Counted from the stretch's first letter, positions 30,951 to 42,246 are shown. The stretch is 64,000 bases of DNA from Hepsetus odoe (GCA_017165825.1 CM029382.1:20545170-20609169); one strand, 5' to 3'. The notes: a model not told the origin generated them from the sequence alone. Numbers and translations: made by a program.

Positions 30951-32396
30951 ATAAGGAAAGTCAAAATAAGGAAAGGAAATGCCTCTTAATATGTTCCTGT
31001 GTAGATGTTACATTGAGATGAATGTACAAATTCAATTAAATATTTTTTTCAGTTTAAATATTTGGAGTAATAGTAACTTTTCCAATGTTAGGGTATCACT
31101 GATTACTATGCTACATATGCACATATGTCCTGCTTAATTATAACATAAAACATGTAAATTTAAAATATGTACTGTATAAACTGTTTTTAATCATTAACTC
31201 GATTAATGTGTGAGTGTGTTAAATCGAATGCAGGTGAAAGATGTATGTGCTTTATGCATTTAACAATTTAACATTCTAACATAGGCAGAGATCTTTTATA
31301 AAGTAATATATATATATATAAATTTGTAAATTTGTACCATTCAACAGTACAACAGTGTAGTGTTGAAACAGTCATCTTAAGCTTGTTTGAGATGTGAGTT
31401 GAGCTTCGGTTTGAATTGTGAAATTGGAAGTCATATTCAGAATCATATTCAGAAATCTCATGTATGGGTGCACTGTCAGTGTGTTAGAAGGGATTCTGTT
31501 TTCCAGAACAATCCATAGCTCAGGGAGATGCATGTTTCATTTGAGAAGGCAAATGAATAAATGAATGAATTAATTAATTAATTAATGGAGATGGATTCAG
31601 GGGACAGGCAATTAAAGCAGTGGCGAAATCTGTTGGTTTTTAGTCTCTAATGTGAGTGATCCAGCTTTTGAAATAAATATTTGAATCATGAGTTGCAAAA
31701 TCGATTTGAGGGCATGATTGTTGCATGTGTGTCCACAGAATCTGTAAGAGTAGTGGATGGGAATCAGAAAAGGATAATTTATATGCATTTTTCAGAGAAA
31801 TGCCTGATTTCCCAGTGAACAAGCTAACACTGGCCATTCAACAGTGACAGACATATGGAGATTTTGTATTCATGAATTCATGAAATATGGCACTAAATCA
31901 AGTGTTTCCTCTTTGAAATAAGGAATAAATTGCTTTCTGTCCATCATAAATGTGCAATTGGAATTCCACTGCAGCAATTGATCAAGTATTTATCTCTGGC
32001 CTGCCCCCAAGCTCTACTTTTCAAGGTTAAGCAATTTCTCTCACCCTCAGTTCAGTAGATGTCACTGTGGGGCTTGGAGTACTACATTACAGAGAAGAGC
32101 ATGCACTCTTGAATAAACAGCAGCCATCTTTTCTACACCTGTATTATATTCATTATATAATTGCATTGCAATTTAATTGCATTAGGTATTGTCCTGAACC
32201 AGAACCAAAATGCTATATATAATGCCATATGTAATGCAATATATAATTTCCATCTTGAGCAGAAATATTCAGGAAATCTAAGGTGTCACGTGTCACTCAC
32301 AATCTATAAATCTAATTACATCAGATTAATCCAGCATTTAATACTTTCTGTACCTGCCTTTTGTTAAATTAACACAAGTCTTCCTCTACAATGCTC
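30951..32396. other. No gene recognised
   Basis: AT-rich with a short TA run (31304-31320) and AATTAATTAATTAATTAATG near 31567. Near-repeated TGCTATATATAATGCCATAT words lie at 32210-32250. Confidence 0.4.
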
Positions 32397-32401
32397 TCCC
32401 C

Positions 32402-32892
32402 TGTAACGGTGTGGCCTACTCTGAACCCAGGGAGCCACACAGGGTTTGGACCCAAATGCAGTGCCCGAAGCTGCCAGTCCCCAAAAACAGGTAGAAAACA
32501 AAAGCTCAAAACGGGTAGAAAGCAAAATGCTCAAAAACAGGTGAGCGGTTGAGCTGGAATGTTGTAGAAAAAACCAAAAGGGAAAAAAAAACAAGAAACT
32601 CGGAAGGGAGGGTGCAGCGTCAGTCAGCACAACAAGCCGAAGCTCGAAGGTGCTGAACTGATGCAAACACAAAGCGAGAGAGACAGGGAGACCCCGAGAG
32701 AAAACCCAAGGATCTTTACCAAGTTACCGTCTGAGTCAAACAACGACCCAGCAACTCTGACTCGGCTTCTCTCCATTTAAATAAGCCCAAGCACAGGTGA
32801 ACCAAATCACTGTTGATCATCGTGCCTGATTGGCAGGTCTCCCAACAGCGGTTTGGCTCCCCCTAGTGCCCCGTCGGGGTAGGGCTCTTACA
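32402..32892 (-). repeat. 3' LTR of the chromovirus
   Basis: 491 bp, TGTAAC...CTTACA on the plus strand. It carries an 11-bp stretch (within 32500-32515) absent from the 5' LTR. Just outside it, at 32893-32906, is a purine-rich tract on the element strand (AGGAGGGGGGGTCC), in the position of the polypurine primer for plus-strand synthesis. The pol frame ends 74 bp inside this LTR. Confidence 0.92.
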
Positions 32893-34586
32893 GGACCCCC
32901 CCTCCTAGGAACGGCACCGGATGTTCCCAAACCAGCAGCCCGGTCCCACCGAAAGGACCTGATGAGCTCAGGGTCCAGAATGTGACGGGCAGGGACCCAC
33001 GAACGCTCCTCAGGGCTATAACCCTCCCAATCGACCAAAAACTGGGAGCGGCCCCGAACCCGGCGTTCCCTCAACAATCGACGGACCGTATACGCCGGGG
33101 CACCATCAATAAGACGGGGCACCGGGGCCGGGGCCCACGCGCCACAAAGCACGGGCTTGAGGCGGGACACATGAAAAGTGGGGTTGATGCGCATAGACCT
33201 GGGCAGGCGTAAACGGTACGAAACCGGGTTGATTCTGCGGAGCACCTTGAAAGGACCCACATACCGTGGGGCCAGCTTCCGAGACTCAACACGGAGAGGC
33301 AGGTCTTTAGCAGAAAGCCACACCATCTGCCCAGGCCTAAAAGACTGCCCGAGGCGCCGCTTGCTGTCAGCCGCCCGCTTCTGGGCCGCAGAAGCACGCT
33401 GAAGGGCTCTGCGCGCTTTCAGCCAGGAGCGGCGGCAACGTTGCACCAAAAGAGCCGCAGAGGGGACCACCCCCTCCTCTTCCTGTTGCGGGAAGACAGG
33501 TGGGGCAAAACCGAATTGACACTCGAAGGGGGACATACCCAAAGACGAGTGCCAGAGGGTGTTATGAGCGTATTCAGCCCATATGAGCTGGTCAGCCCAA
33601 GAGGAGGGACGTTCGGAAGCCAGGCAGCGGAGGGTCTGCTCCAAGTCCTGGTTAACCCTCTCGGTCTGGCCATTAGACTGGGGATAGAAGCCAGAAGAGA
33701 GACTAGCGGTGGCCCCTAAGGAATTACAAAAGGCCTTCCAAAACCAGCAACTGAACTGAGGACCCCGGTCCGAAACAATGTCCACAGGTAGGCCATGGAC
33801 GCGGACTATATGGTGGAGTAGCAACTCTGCCGTTTCTTTGGCAGAAGGGAGTTTACGCAGCGCTATGAACCTGCCTGCTTTTGAGAACCTATCTACAACC
33901 ACTAGGATTACAGTATTACCACGAGATGGGGGAAGGCCTGTGATAAAATCCAGAGAGAGATGTGACCATGGGCGTTTGGGAATTGGCAGTGGGTGCAAGA
34001 GACCTGCAGGTCTGGCTCTGGGATCCTTATTACTGGCACAAACCCTACAGGCTGCCACATGAGCTCGAACCTCTCGGTCCATTCTTGGCCACCAGAATCG
34101 CCTTCTGAGGAATTCTAGGGTGCGAGTAACCCCTGGGTGAGCAGTGAAACTCGAAGCATGTCCCCAGTCCATTACTTTGGCCCTTACAACAGACGGGACA
34201 TATAGCTTGCCCGGAGGTCCACCCCCAGGATCAGGCTCTGACACCAGGGCATTGCTCACTTCTGTTTCAATTCCCCAGCGTATAGGAGCCACAATTCTCT
34301 GCCGGGGAACAATGGGTTCAGGGGGACCCTCGGAGATAGGAGAGTCCCACTGGCGAGAGAGAGCATCAGGCTTGAGGTTCTTAGACCCAGGGCGATACGA
34401 CAGCAGGAAGTCAAATCGGGCAAAGAACAGAGCCCACCTAGCCTGACGGGGTTTGAGGCGTTTGGCTTGCTCGATATAGGCCAGGTTCTTATGGTCGGTC
34501 CAGACCAGTACCTGATGTCGAGCCCCCTCAAGCCAATGCCTCCATTCCTCAAAGGCAAGTTTAACTGCCAGCAGCTCCCGATCTCC
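32817..34586 (-). pseudogene. pol: Chromovirus pol, RNase H-integrase-chromodomain part
   Basis: The frame is uninterrupted from about 34586 to the stop at 32817-32819. Numbering from the first ATG of the open frame (34781), real homology starts at about residue 65: GDRELLAVKLAFEEW and WTDHKN (RNase H), then the integrase zinc finger H208, H215, C245, C248, and the catalytic core D278 (LDFITGLP), D338 (VSDRGPQF) and E374 (NGQTERVN). Residues 563-610 are a chromodomain (AYTVRRLLRERR, FLVDWEGYSPEERSWVPA), which in chromoviruses guides integration to marked chromatin. The 5' side is cut off from the RT by a frameshift, so the segment is a pseudogene part despite its intact reading. Confidence 0.9.
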
Positions 34587-35353
34587 TGTCATAGTTACGT
34601 TCGGCAGGAGAAAGGCGGCGGGAAAAGTAAGCACATGGGTGCAGTTTATTATCGGGAGCCGAACGCTGGGACAAAACCGCCCCAACTCCCACCTCCGACG
34701 CATCCACCTCAACAATAAAAGGGAGCTCGGGATCAGGATGCTGCAAGACAGGGGCCGCGGACAGCCTATTTTTAAGTTCACTGAAAGCCTCCTGGGCCTC
34801 TGGGGTCCAGCGAAAACGCACCACTGTCTTGCGGGTAAGGGCAGTCAAGGGGGCTGCTATTGTGCTAAAGTTACACACAAAACGACGGAAAAAGTTTGCA
34901 AAGCCCAGAAACCGTTGCACTAGGCGGACCGAGGTGGGGCGTGGCCACTCGGCCACTGCTTTTATTTTATTTGGGTCCATGCTCAGCTGCCCCTGGGAGA
35001 CTACAAAGCCCAGGAAGGTGACGGAGCGAGCATGGAATAGGGACTTTTCAAGTTTTATGAATAAATGATGCTCTAAGAGCAGTTGGAGGATCCTTCGCAC
35101 ATGGACCTTGTGTTCGCCGTCCGTCCGACTAAAAATGAGGATGTCGTCCAGATAGACGAACGCGTAATGATTCAGGGCCTCTCTTAAGACCTCATTAATG
35201 AAACACTGGAAAACTGCTGGAGCATTCATAAGCCCAAAAGGCATAACAAGGTATTCATAATGCCCTGATTGCGTGATGAAGGCAGTCTTCCACTCATGTC
35301 CCTCCCTGATCCGGATGAGGTTGTAGGCGCTGCGCAGGTCCAGTTTGGTAAAA
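34586..35353 (-). pseudogene. pol: Chromovirus pol, RT palm/thumb to RNase H start
   Basis: After the break near 35353 this frame reads TKLDLRSAYN-like sequence and EWKTAFIT, then from 35244 MPFGLMNAPAVFQ and the catalytic FVYLDDILIFS (YLDD at residues 31-34 of the downstream open frame). It continues through FLGFVVS and WPRPTSVR to the RNase H start with VEVDASEVGVGAVL, whose DAS aspartate is a conserved catalytic site. At about 34586 the frame is lost again after RNYD, consistent with a small deletion. Confidence 0.88.
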
Positions 35354-36224
35354 ATGGCTCAAAGGCTGTTGACATGAGAGGCAAGGGGTACCTGTCCTTG
35401 ATAGTTATCTTATTGAGGCCCCGATAATCAATACATGGACGGAGACCACCGTCCTTCTTACCCACAAAAAAGAACCCCGCCGCTGCGGGGGATGTAGAAG
35501 GCCTAATAAAACCCAGAGCCAGGGCCTCTTGGATGTAATCCTCCATGGCCACCTTCTCGGGACCCGAGAGGGAAAACAGGCGGCCCCTAGGAGGAGTCGT
35601 GCCCGGCAGCAAGTCTATAGCACAATCATAGGGCCTGTGAGAAGGAAGGAGTTGGGATTTCTGTTTACTAAAGACCTCTTGGAGGTCCCAATATTCTGAG
35701 GGAACTGTGTTCAGACCCGGAATCACCTCAGAAGCGAGTGGAGTTTTAGGGGCCCGACCAGTGATAAAACAAGAACGCGTGCAATGAGGTCCCCAGGCCA
35801 CTACCGATCGGGTTAACCAGTCCAAATGAGGATTATGTCGCTGTAGCCAGGGAAATCCCAAAATAAGGGGTAGATCAGGAGCCCGAACAAGAAGCAGGGG
35901 CAGCCGTTCGCAATGCAGACCAATACACAGAGTTATGGGGAGGGTTTGATGAGTAATAACCCCCGAAGCTAAGGCCCGCCCATCAATAGCCGCCACGGGG
36001 AGTGGGCGATCCAGGGTCTCTATGGGTAAATCCCATTTCCTGGCTAGCTCTGTGTCTATAAAGTTTCCGGCAGCCCCTGAGTCAATGAAAGCCCGAAGCC
36101 GTTCTTCTCTACCTGAACCCCAACGTAAGGAGGAGCTGAGAAATACCCCTGAAGGCTGTGGGAACACTGGGGGGCCTGCCACAGAGTCCCTATGCTGTGA
36201 CAGGCCTCCTAGTTTAATTTTAGC
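35353..36224 (-). pseudogene. pol: Chromovirus pol, protease and RT fingers
   Basis: The frame is open from 36224 and overlaps the gag stop by 16 nt in the -1 frame. No ATG is needed if pol is made by frameshifting. FIDSGAAGNFID (residues 33-43 counted from the GTG codon at 36182) is the aspartic protease active site. RT begins with KKDGGLRPCIDYRGLNK and TIKDRYPLPLM. Immediately after MSTAFEP the homology jumps to another frame, so a short internal deletion at about 35353 removes part of RT and shifts the frame. Confidence 0.88.
36209..36224 (-). promoter_or_regulatory. Possible -1 frameshift site between gag and pol
   Basis: On the element strand the gag frame ends CTA AAA TTA AAC TAG. A one-base backward slip on AAC enters the open pol frame. 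The A-site half (AAAC) matches canonical slippery heptamers, but the P-site half (ATT) does not. Sushi-related genes such as PEG10 use -1 frameshifting, which makes the site plausible. Confidence 0.4.
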
Positions 36225-37110
36225 TCAGGGCAGGATGCTCGAAGGTGGCCGGAGCGACCGCAATAAAGGCATCTTCCTTGCCGCATCCGGTCCTCCCTCT
36301 CCTGACTGGAGAGACGAGCATGACCGAGCTGCATGGGCTGAGGTTCTTGTGAAGTGTCCTCAGCCTGTGGAAGAATGGGAACCACGTGTTGTGGGCTGGC
36401 TCGTGGTCGCGGAGACCTTTCGGTCTCCCGAGCCTGACTACGCTCCCTAAGGCGGTTAAGCTCTCAAACGAGTTAGGGGGGTCCCGTGGAGCCATTTCGT
36501 CTCTGAGGTCACTATTGAGACCCTGAGAATAGGCTGCCATTAGTGCCATTGCGTTCCAACCGCTTCCTGCGGCTAAGGTACGGAACTCAATAGCGTAGTC
36601 TGCAACCGACCTCCTTCCCTGTCGTAGTCGGAGCAGGGCGAAACTGGCCTCCCTTCTACTGCTGGGATGGTCAAAAGTGTCCCTGAGTGCAGAAGTAAAC
36701 TGATCGAGGGAAGAGCACACCTCTGGCTGGTGTTCCCACACAGGGGTGGCCCATGACAGTGCTCTCCCTGTGAGCAATGAGACAACATAGGCCACCTTAG
36801 CCCTTTCAGTAGGAAACCGAGTAGGTTGCTGCTCAAACGCCAGAGAGCATTGCAGGAGGAAACCCCCCAATCGTCTCTGGGCACCATCAAAGCGCTCAGG
36901 AGGTGGTAAAAAGGGCATTGGTGGTGCCACAGTAACAGGAGGGGGGACTACAGCTCTGGCTGCAGGAGGTTCAGGTCTATTTTGCAGGGCAGTATTGAGT
37001 GCCTGCAACTGTAATGTTATCTGCTGCAGGAGCTGTTCATGCCTGCCTATAGTAGCACCCTGAGCAGCTAGAGCCGTCTGAAGGGCATCACCGGGCGATG
37101 CTGGGTCCAT
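36209..37110 (-). pseudogene. gag: Chromovirus gag
   Basis: Starts ATGGACCCAGCATCG only 17 bp inside the 5' LTR. The N-terminus has a coiled-coil-like stretch (LLQQITLQLQALNTALQ), then the capsid-type region PPERFDGAQRRLGGFLLQC, ERAKVAYVVSLLTGRALSWA and DYAIEFRTLAAGSGW. Near 36460 the homologous frame shifts by one base; in the new frame follows a CCHC zinc knuckle (CLYCGRSGHLRASC, 36271-36230) and a TAG stop at 36209-36211. Reading on in the original frame gives an unrelated tail to 36220. The knuckle would bind genomic RNA in a working copy. Confidence 0.88.
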
Positions 37111-37114
37111 ACTG

Positions 37115-37125
37115 GCTGGGTCGTT
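37115..37125 (-). promoter_or_regulatory. Self-priming primer-binding site
   Basis: On the element strand, one base after the 5' LTR, AACGACCCAGC is exactly complementary to GCTGGGTCGTT inside the LTR (37466-37456). Pairing stops on both sides, giving 11 nt, the length reported for Tf1-type self-priming. No TGG-starting site typical of a tRNA primer is seen here. Confidence 0.75.
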
Positions 37126-37126
37126 C

Positions 37127-37606
37127 TGTAACGGTGTGGCCTACTCTGAACCCAGGGAGCCACACAGGGTTTGGACCCAAATGCAGTGCCCGAAGCTGCC
37201 AGTCCCCAAAAACAGGTAGAAAACAACGGTAGAAAGCAAAATGCTCAAAAACGGGTGAGCGGTTGAGCTGGAATGTTGTAGAAAAAACCAAAAGGGAAAA
37301 AAAAACAAGAAACTCGGAAGGGAGGGTGCAGCGTCAGTCAGCACAACAAGCCGAAGCTCGAAGGTGCTGAACTGATGCAAACACAAAGCGAGAGAGACAG
37401 GGAGACCCCGAGAGAAAACCCAAGGATCTTTACCAAGTTACCGTCTGAGTCAAACAACGACCCAGCAACTCTGACTCAGCTTCTCTCCATTTAAATAAGC
37501 CCAAGCACAGGTGAACCAAATCACTGTTGATCATCGTGCCTGATTGGCAGGTCTCCCAACAGCGGTTTGGCTCCCCCTAGTGCCCCGTCGGGGTAGGGCT
37601 CTTACA
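37127..37606 (-). repeat. 5' LTR of the chromovirus
   Basis: 480 bp, TG...CA ends. On the element strand TATTTAAAT (37497-37489) lies 31 bp upstream of G at 37466, which is the first base of the 11-nt sequence complementary to the primer-binding site. This predicts transcription start at 37466 and R from there. Compared with the 3' LTR it has two base changes and lacks 11 bp. Confidence 0.92.
37489..37497 (-). promoter_or_regulatory. TATA-like box of the chromovirus LTR
   Basis: TATTTAAAT on the minus strand, with its first base 31 bp upstream of the predicted start (37466). The same box is present in the 3' LTR. The start site is inferred from the self-priming geometry, not measured. Confidence 0.6.
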
Positions 37607-37611
37607 TCCCC

Positions 37612-39060
37612 ATTTTCTGTTTTTTTATAAAAATAAATTTCTCATTATAATGTGTCTCTAGAGAGACATTCTGAAGTTATCTTGTTTCTCTTACATCTTA
37701 TATACATGTAACAGATTTCATTTCCAATAGTCAACTTTTTTTTCCAAGAAATTATTAAAAAATTATTTTATGTATTAAAAAAAGGTTCCAACTAGTCTTA
37801 AAATTTTTTGTTTTTAATTTTTTTTTAAATGTTAAAGCAATTTTAAACTGATTTAAAATTATTTTAACTTTAATGCAGGCCTGTTAAAACAAGTGTGGCC
37901 TGGGTTTTGTCATATGTCTGATTTTGACCCAAGAAGGGTTTACCAAATTTAAATAGCCAGTGCTACACTGCTCGGTGATTAGCCAGATTAAGTTAATAAA
38001 ATTATCTTTTGGCCTTTTTCAAGAAATAATAAAACATTTATCTGCTAATTTACAAAGGCTTTAATCTGTTTAGAATTCTAGTTCTTTCTTTAACTTTTGC
38101 TAGTCTATAAAATAAAGCTTTGCTCACTTCACAGAGAGCAACATAAGTTAGGCTCACCTGTGATCATGATTTGCACAAATGTCTCTTTCTGTTGAAGGTT
38201 CTCTGAACAGACCCTCTCTGAACTGAGATCATAAATTCTTGAACATCTTTTTGATCACTGTTTAACATAACTGCATGAAGTTTGAGTGTGCATTTCGTGT
38301 GAATGATGCTCTAGAACTAGACAATTCGACTCAGGTGTTTTTGAAAAGGTATTTATATTCAGAGAACATGAATTCTCCATTCAAACAGGATACATAAGCA
38401 AACAGGACAAGTTCATCAGCAACATACCAGCACCTTACATGCCATTCTTTTTCTCTTTTCAAGGCTTGAGAACTGTGTCTCTTTCAGTGTAGTCTCATTC
38501 CTGATAAGTATTCTCAACTCTAAATTATATTTCCTTTCTACTGTCTACCATACAGCACTTCAATCTTCAATTTCCTCTGTTTCAATTTCAATACAAGACT
38601 ATGTGAAAAGTGATTTGACAGTGATTGTGGTGGTGGTTTGAATATAAAAGACAAGAAACAAGAAGTACTATGCTGAATACAATTCAAGAGATAATGTTGA
38701 AAGCTGAATAACACAAATAACAAGAGAAATAGCATATGAGTCTTAACCATAAGAACTCAACACTTTTTTTGCAGTTAATGACTACCAAGTTACACTGAGT
38801 GGCTAGGCTTCTGAATTACAGTGAAACTGTTGAGAGAGCATTTTGGCATTTAAAAAGTATTCTCCTGTAGATTAGGTTTCAGGATGAGAATGCAACTGTT
38901 TACGTAATTTGTGTTTATGTTCATGTTAATGGTTCAAATGCAACTTTAAAATAAGCAAAAAGCAGACAAATTGTTTGCAATGTGGTCTATGTCAGACATG
39001 ATATCTGAAGTCAAGTACTGAACAATGGGAGGTCAAACGGATACATACTGTGATGAAATT
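37612..39060. other. No gene recognised; AT-rich
   Basis: Poly-T/poly-A rich (37735-37870). A 70-codon minus-strand frame at 38538-38750 has no domain. Confidence 0.4.
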
Positions 39061-39064
39061 AATT

Positions 39065-39245
39065 AAATGAAATGAAACTCATTGTGCTGGCATACACTTG
39101 ATGTGAAGGGAGAGCAGTGAATTTATTCTCAGCATTCAACCCATTCAATCCACATTGGGAGCAAACACACACAGTGGGCAGCAATGCCAGCACTGATGTC
39201 AGCAATGCTGACCTGCTGGTCCAGGACTCAAAAGCCTAGTAATAA
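39065..39245 (-). repeat. Degenerate tRNA-type SINE
   Basis: GTGCTGGCATACACTTGATG, CATTCAACCCATTCAATCC, ACACACACAGTGGGCAGCAA and GGTCCAGGACTCAAAAGCC are the wording of an old minus-strand SINE similar to 28800-29025. Confidence 0.45.
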
Positions 39246-39654
39246 ATATTGACACCGAATAAGCACTTTCAGTGAAAGGTATTCATTAAGTTTCATCAAC
39301 AAGCAAGTTTACTGACAAAAAAAAGCCCCAAGCAATGTAACTGTGCATACAGATATTTTCTTTTTACACTGACACTTCTAATTACAGGGCTGGAATAAAC
39401 AGTGTTTAGTGTGTTTATTTATATTTAGTAATTTTAGCATTTTGTCTATTTTTGTTCATTTATACAGTTTTATACATTTATACATTTGATTCAACCCTGT
39501 ACTTAAGCCAAGTCATCCAGGCCCTGCAGCATCCCCACACCATTAGCTTCCCACCAGATATGCCTGGACCCATGTCTTAAAAAAAAAATCCACTTTTGAC
39601 TCCACAGCCTGTAAATTAAGGTGATTAAAGTGTTTTAAAGTGCAAATGTTAGAC
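39246..39654. other. No gene recognised
   Basis: AT-rich with TTTATACATTTATACATTT repeats near 39465-39487. Confidence 0.35.
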
Positions 39655-39770
39655 AAACCAGGGGAAGTGGTGGCTTAGTGGTTAGGGATAAGGCCCCATA
39701 ATTGAAAGGTCATGGGTTGAAATCCCAAACCAGTAGATTGGCAGCGCTCACAGTTGGTGTGTTGGAGACA
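39655..39770 (+). repeat. Family C SINE, head only
   Basis: GGGGAAGTGGTGGCTTAGTG, GTTAGGGATAAGGCCCC, GGTTGAAATCCCAAACCAGT retain the tRNA-like head and CCAGTAG phrase; the 3' half is missing or too diverged. Confidence 0.6.
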
Positions 39771-41732
39771 GAAAATTGGGAAAATATGAGGATTAAAGGG
39801 TCTTTTGGGGTGATCCGGGAATGCAGTGGTTAGTACAACTAATAAACTGGTAAAGGGAAACTGGTGAACAGGTAAAATACGTTAAGAGGCTCTTTAATGC
39901 ACAAGGGAAGCAATGGGTAGCCCATCTGCTCCAATACCACGTAACTACTGCAACACAAATTGCGGAAAAAATTAATGTTGGCTATGAAAGAAAGTACTCC
40001 AAACACACATAACATTGCGGCTTGCTGCACAGCACCAAACCAGTCAGAATGTCCATCCTAACAACTGTTCAATACTGAATGCATCTGTAATAAACATGTT
40101 AGCATCATAAAGGATCAATGGATCAATGTTCATGAATCAATTAATTTTCTTGCATCATGTAGATGAAATGAATGCTTTGTGTCAAACATTATTTTTAAGA
40201 CATTGCAAAAAAAAAAAAAAAAAAAAAACAGTAATTATTACAGTTTAATTTACATTTATTGAAAGGGTAGATTGAGGATTTAATGATGATTTGTAAAAAG
40301 GGCATTTACTGCATACTAAATGCTATTCTATTTGAATAAAGAGAAGATTCTTCCAACCCCAAATCCAAGGTCTGAGTGGAGAACCACGATGACACTGAAG
40401 GACCAGTTACTCATCCATGTAAAATGATTGGCAGCAGGGCTCTGCCATGGCGATAGCAGAACAGAGCTGGCCATTTTGGGAGACTGTCACCAGCAGCAAT
40501 GAAGGGGAGAGCCAAATGGCCCATGACATTTTCAGGGAACCCCTGAGTCACACAAAGCCACCAAAAGATGTCAAGCTAGCATCTAATGGCAGATCAGTGA
40601 GATGACTTGTGACAAGTTGAAAATCGCTCACACTCTGCGGCTTTTTTCACTTTTTGTGTACTGACAGGCTACTTCCTAAATTCAGTCACCTGAAGGTTAT
40701 ATGACAACAGGCAATTTAAAGTTGTCGGTCAAAAGTAATTTTTAAACACCCTACACTTTTAGTACTTTCTGAGAAATATGTGCAGTGTGCCCTAAGTCTC
40801 TCAAGAGGCTGTACAGAGTCTGAAGGTATCATGACTTTATCATGACATAAGCGTTTATAAATATATATGTAAATAAACACCCAATATAATATATACTCAA
40901 ACATTATATTGGGTGTAAACTTTAGGCCCTTTTACATCAAAAACAGCAATTGACCACCCAGACTGATTGATCAGCTTCAGCCATAATGTGCAAAAATTCT
41001 CAACATTAGTTTTTTTTAAACTTTTTTATTTGCAGACTCCAAAGATAATAAAATGCGTTATGATTGACCATTGTTAAGCTGGCCAAAAGCCTAGTTCATT
41101 TAAGTGAGACAAGATGTAGCTGTAGTCATGGAATTTTAATAAGGAAAGCTAAATGGTTGTCAAACAGGGGTCAAAACGAGGCAAACATGCATTGTCAGGC
41201 CAAGCCAAAATCAAAGTCAGGTTAGAAATCAAGGGTCACAATAAAAACAAGGTCATCGACAATATACAAGAATCAGGCCCTTATACTCCATCTGAACTAG
41301 TCTCAACTGTGCCTTCACTTAACTAGGCATTGCCTATGCAGGAGCCTCCTAGTAGGAGAGGTATCCCGTTGAGGTACTTTAAGCCATCATAAGTGGCTTA
41401 ATTATTTTATTTTGCATCATGCTTAACACCACTTACAGAGTACACTTTGACTTGACTAGTCAAGCAGGGGCTAATTTTTTTTTTTTTACTTTTTCAGGAT
41501 CCTTAAGGACAAATGGGTCCTTACAACATATTCTTTGCCAATAGGATGAGACAACAGTAATTATGGTAAAGAGGAAAAGGGATGCTGCTTTTGCTGTGTG
41601 GGACAACAATACACCTGTATCTTTTTCTTCTCCTTGAAAGGAGCATAATGTCAGATTAAAAAATAAGAAACATGTTGGCACATTGTATCAATGTCCTTGT
41701 GACTTTCTGTTTGCATTCAGGAAACCAGGTGG
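39771..41732. other. No gene recognised; poly-A tract and hairpin
   Basis: A poly-A run of about 22 lies at 40207-40228. ACACCCAATATAAT (40877-40890) and ATTATATTGGGTGT (40903-40916) form a perfect 14-bp stem with a 12-base loop. No frames with motifs. Confidence 0.45.
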
Positions 41733-41934
41733 CTACATTTATGGCATTTAGCAGACACTCTTATCCAGAGCATCTTCCATGTCCTAATTACAGGGACAGT
41801 CCCCCTGGAGCAACTCAGGGTTAAGGGTGTTACTCAGGAACCCAGTGGTGGTAGTGCTGGAGGTAGGATTCAAACCTGCAACCTCTTGGTTCATAGGCAA
41901 GTATCCTACCGCTAGACCACCCACCACCACTAGA
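41733..41934 (-). repeat. tRNA-derived SINE, family A
   Basis: GGCATTTAGCAGACACTCTT (3' end) to CCTACCGCTAGACCACCCAC (head), minus orientation. Confidence 0.85.
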
Positions 41935-42019
41935 AGCAGTAATGTAATGTTCTAGGCATGTAAAAACTGTTACCTAATTTTTTTTTAAAAACCTTTACCT
42001 CAAAAAACCTCAACCTCTG

Positions 42020-42246
42020 GTGGAAGTGAAAGTGACTATTCTTGTCATTGTGACACAACACACAGTGAGCCACAATGAAATTAGGCCTCTGCATTTTACC
42101 GATACACACTCACACATGTGCAGGAGGGGGCAGCTTTCAAAAGCACCCAGGGAGTAGTGACAGTGATGGCACCTTGCTCAAGGGCAACCTAGTGACTTGG
42201 GATTCAAACCCACAACCTTCTCCTGGAACCAACCCCTTAACCAAGA
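42020..42246 (-). repeat. tRNA-derived SINE, family C
   Basis: AAGTGAAAGTGACTATTCTT and TTGTCATTGTGACACAACAC are the reverse of the family C end; TTGGGATTCAAACCCACAACC marks the B box and CCTTAACCAAG the degraded head. Confidence 0.75.

Larger units (their letters stand above)
32397..37611 (-). mobile_element. Complete Ty3/Gypsy chromovirus, minus strand
   Basis: The element has two LTRs in direct orientation, a TCCCC duplication at 32397-32401 and 37607-37611, and an internal region encoding gag, aspartic protease, reverse transcriptase, RNase H, integrase and a C-terminal chromodomain, in the Ty3/Gypsy order. The LTRs differ by two substitutions and one 11-bp indel over about 480 bp, so the insertion is young. 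Three breaks interrupt the coding frames (near 36460, 35353 and 34586), so this copy cannot make a full polyprotein. Chromodomain, separate gag and pol frames, and a self-complementary primer site place it with the Tf1/sushi-like chromoviruses. Confidence 0.92.

Noticed and set aside
32364..32672. 102-codon minus-strand frame in the LTR (also at 37141-37386)
   Set aside because: Lies wholly or mostly within LTR sequence, identical in both LTRs, so it is not an independent gene.
36022..36450. 142-codon plus-strand frame in the chromovirus
   Set aside because: Antisense shadow of gag-pol; the real coding strand shows protease and zinc-knuckle motifs.
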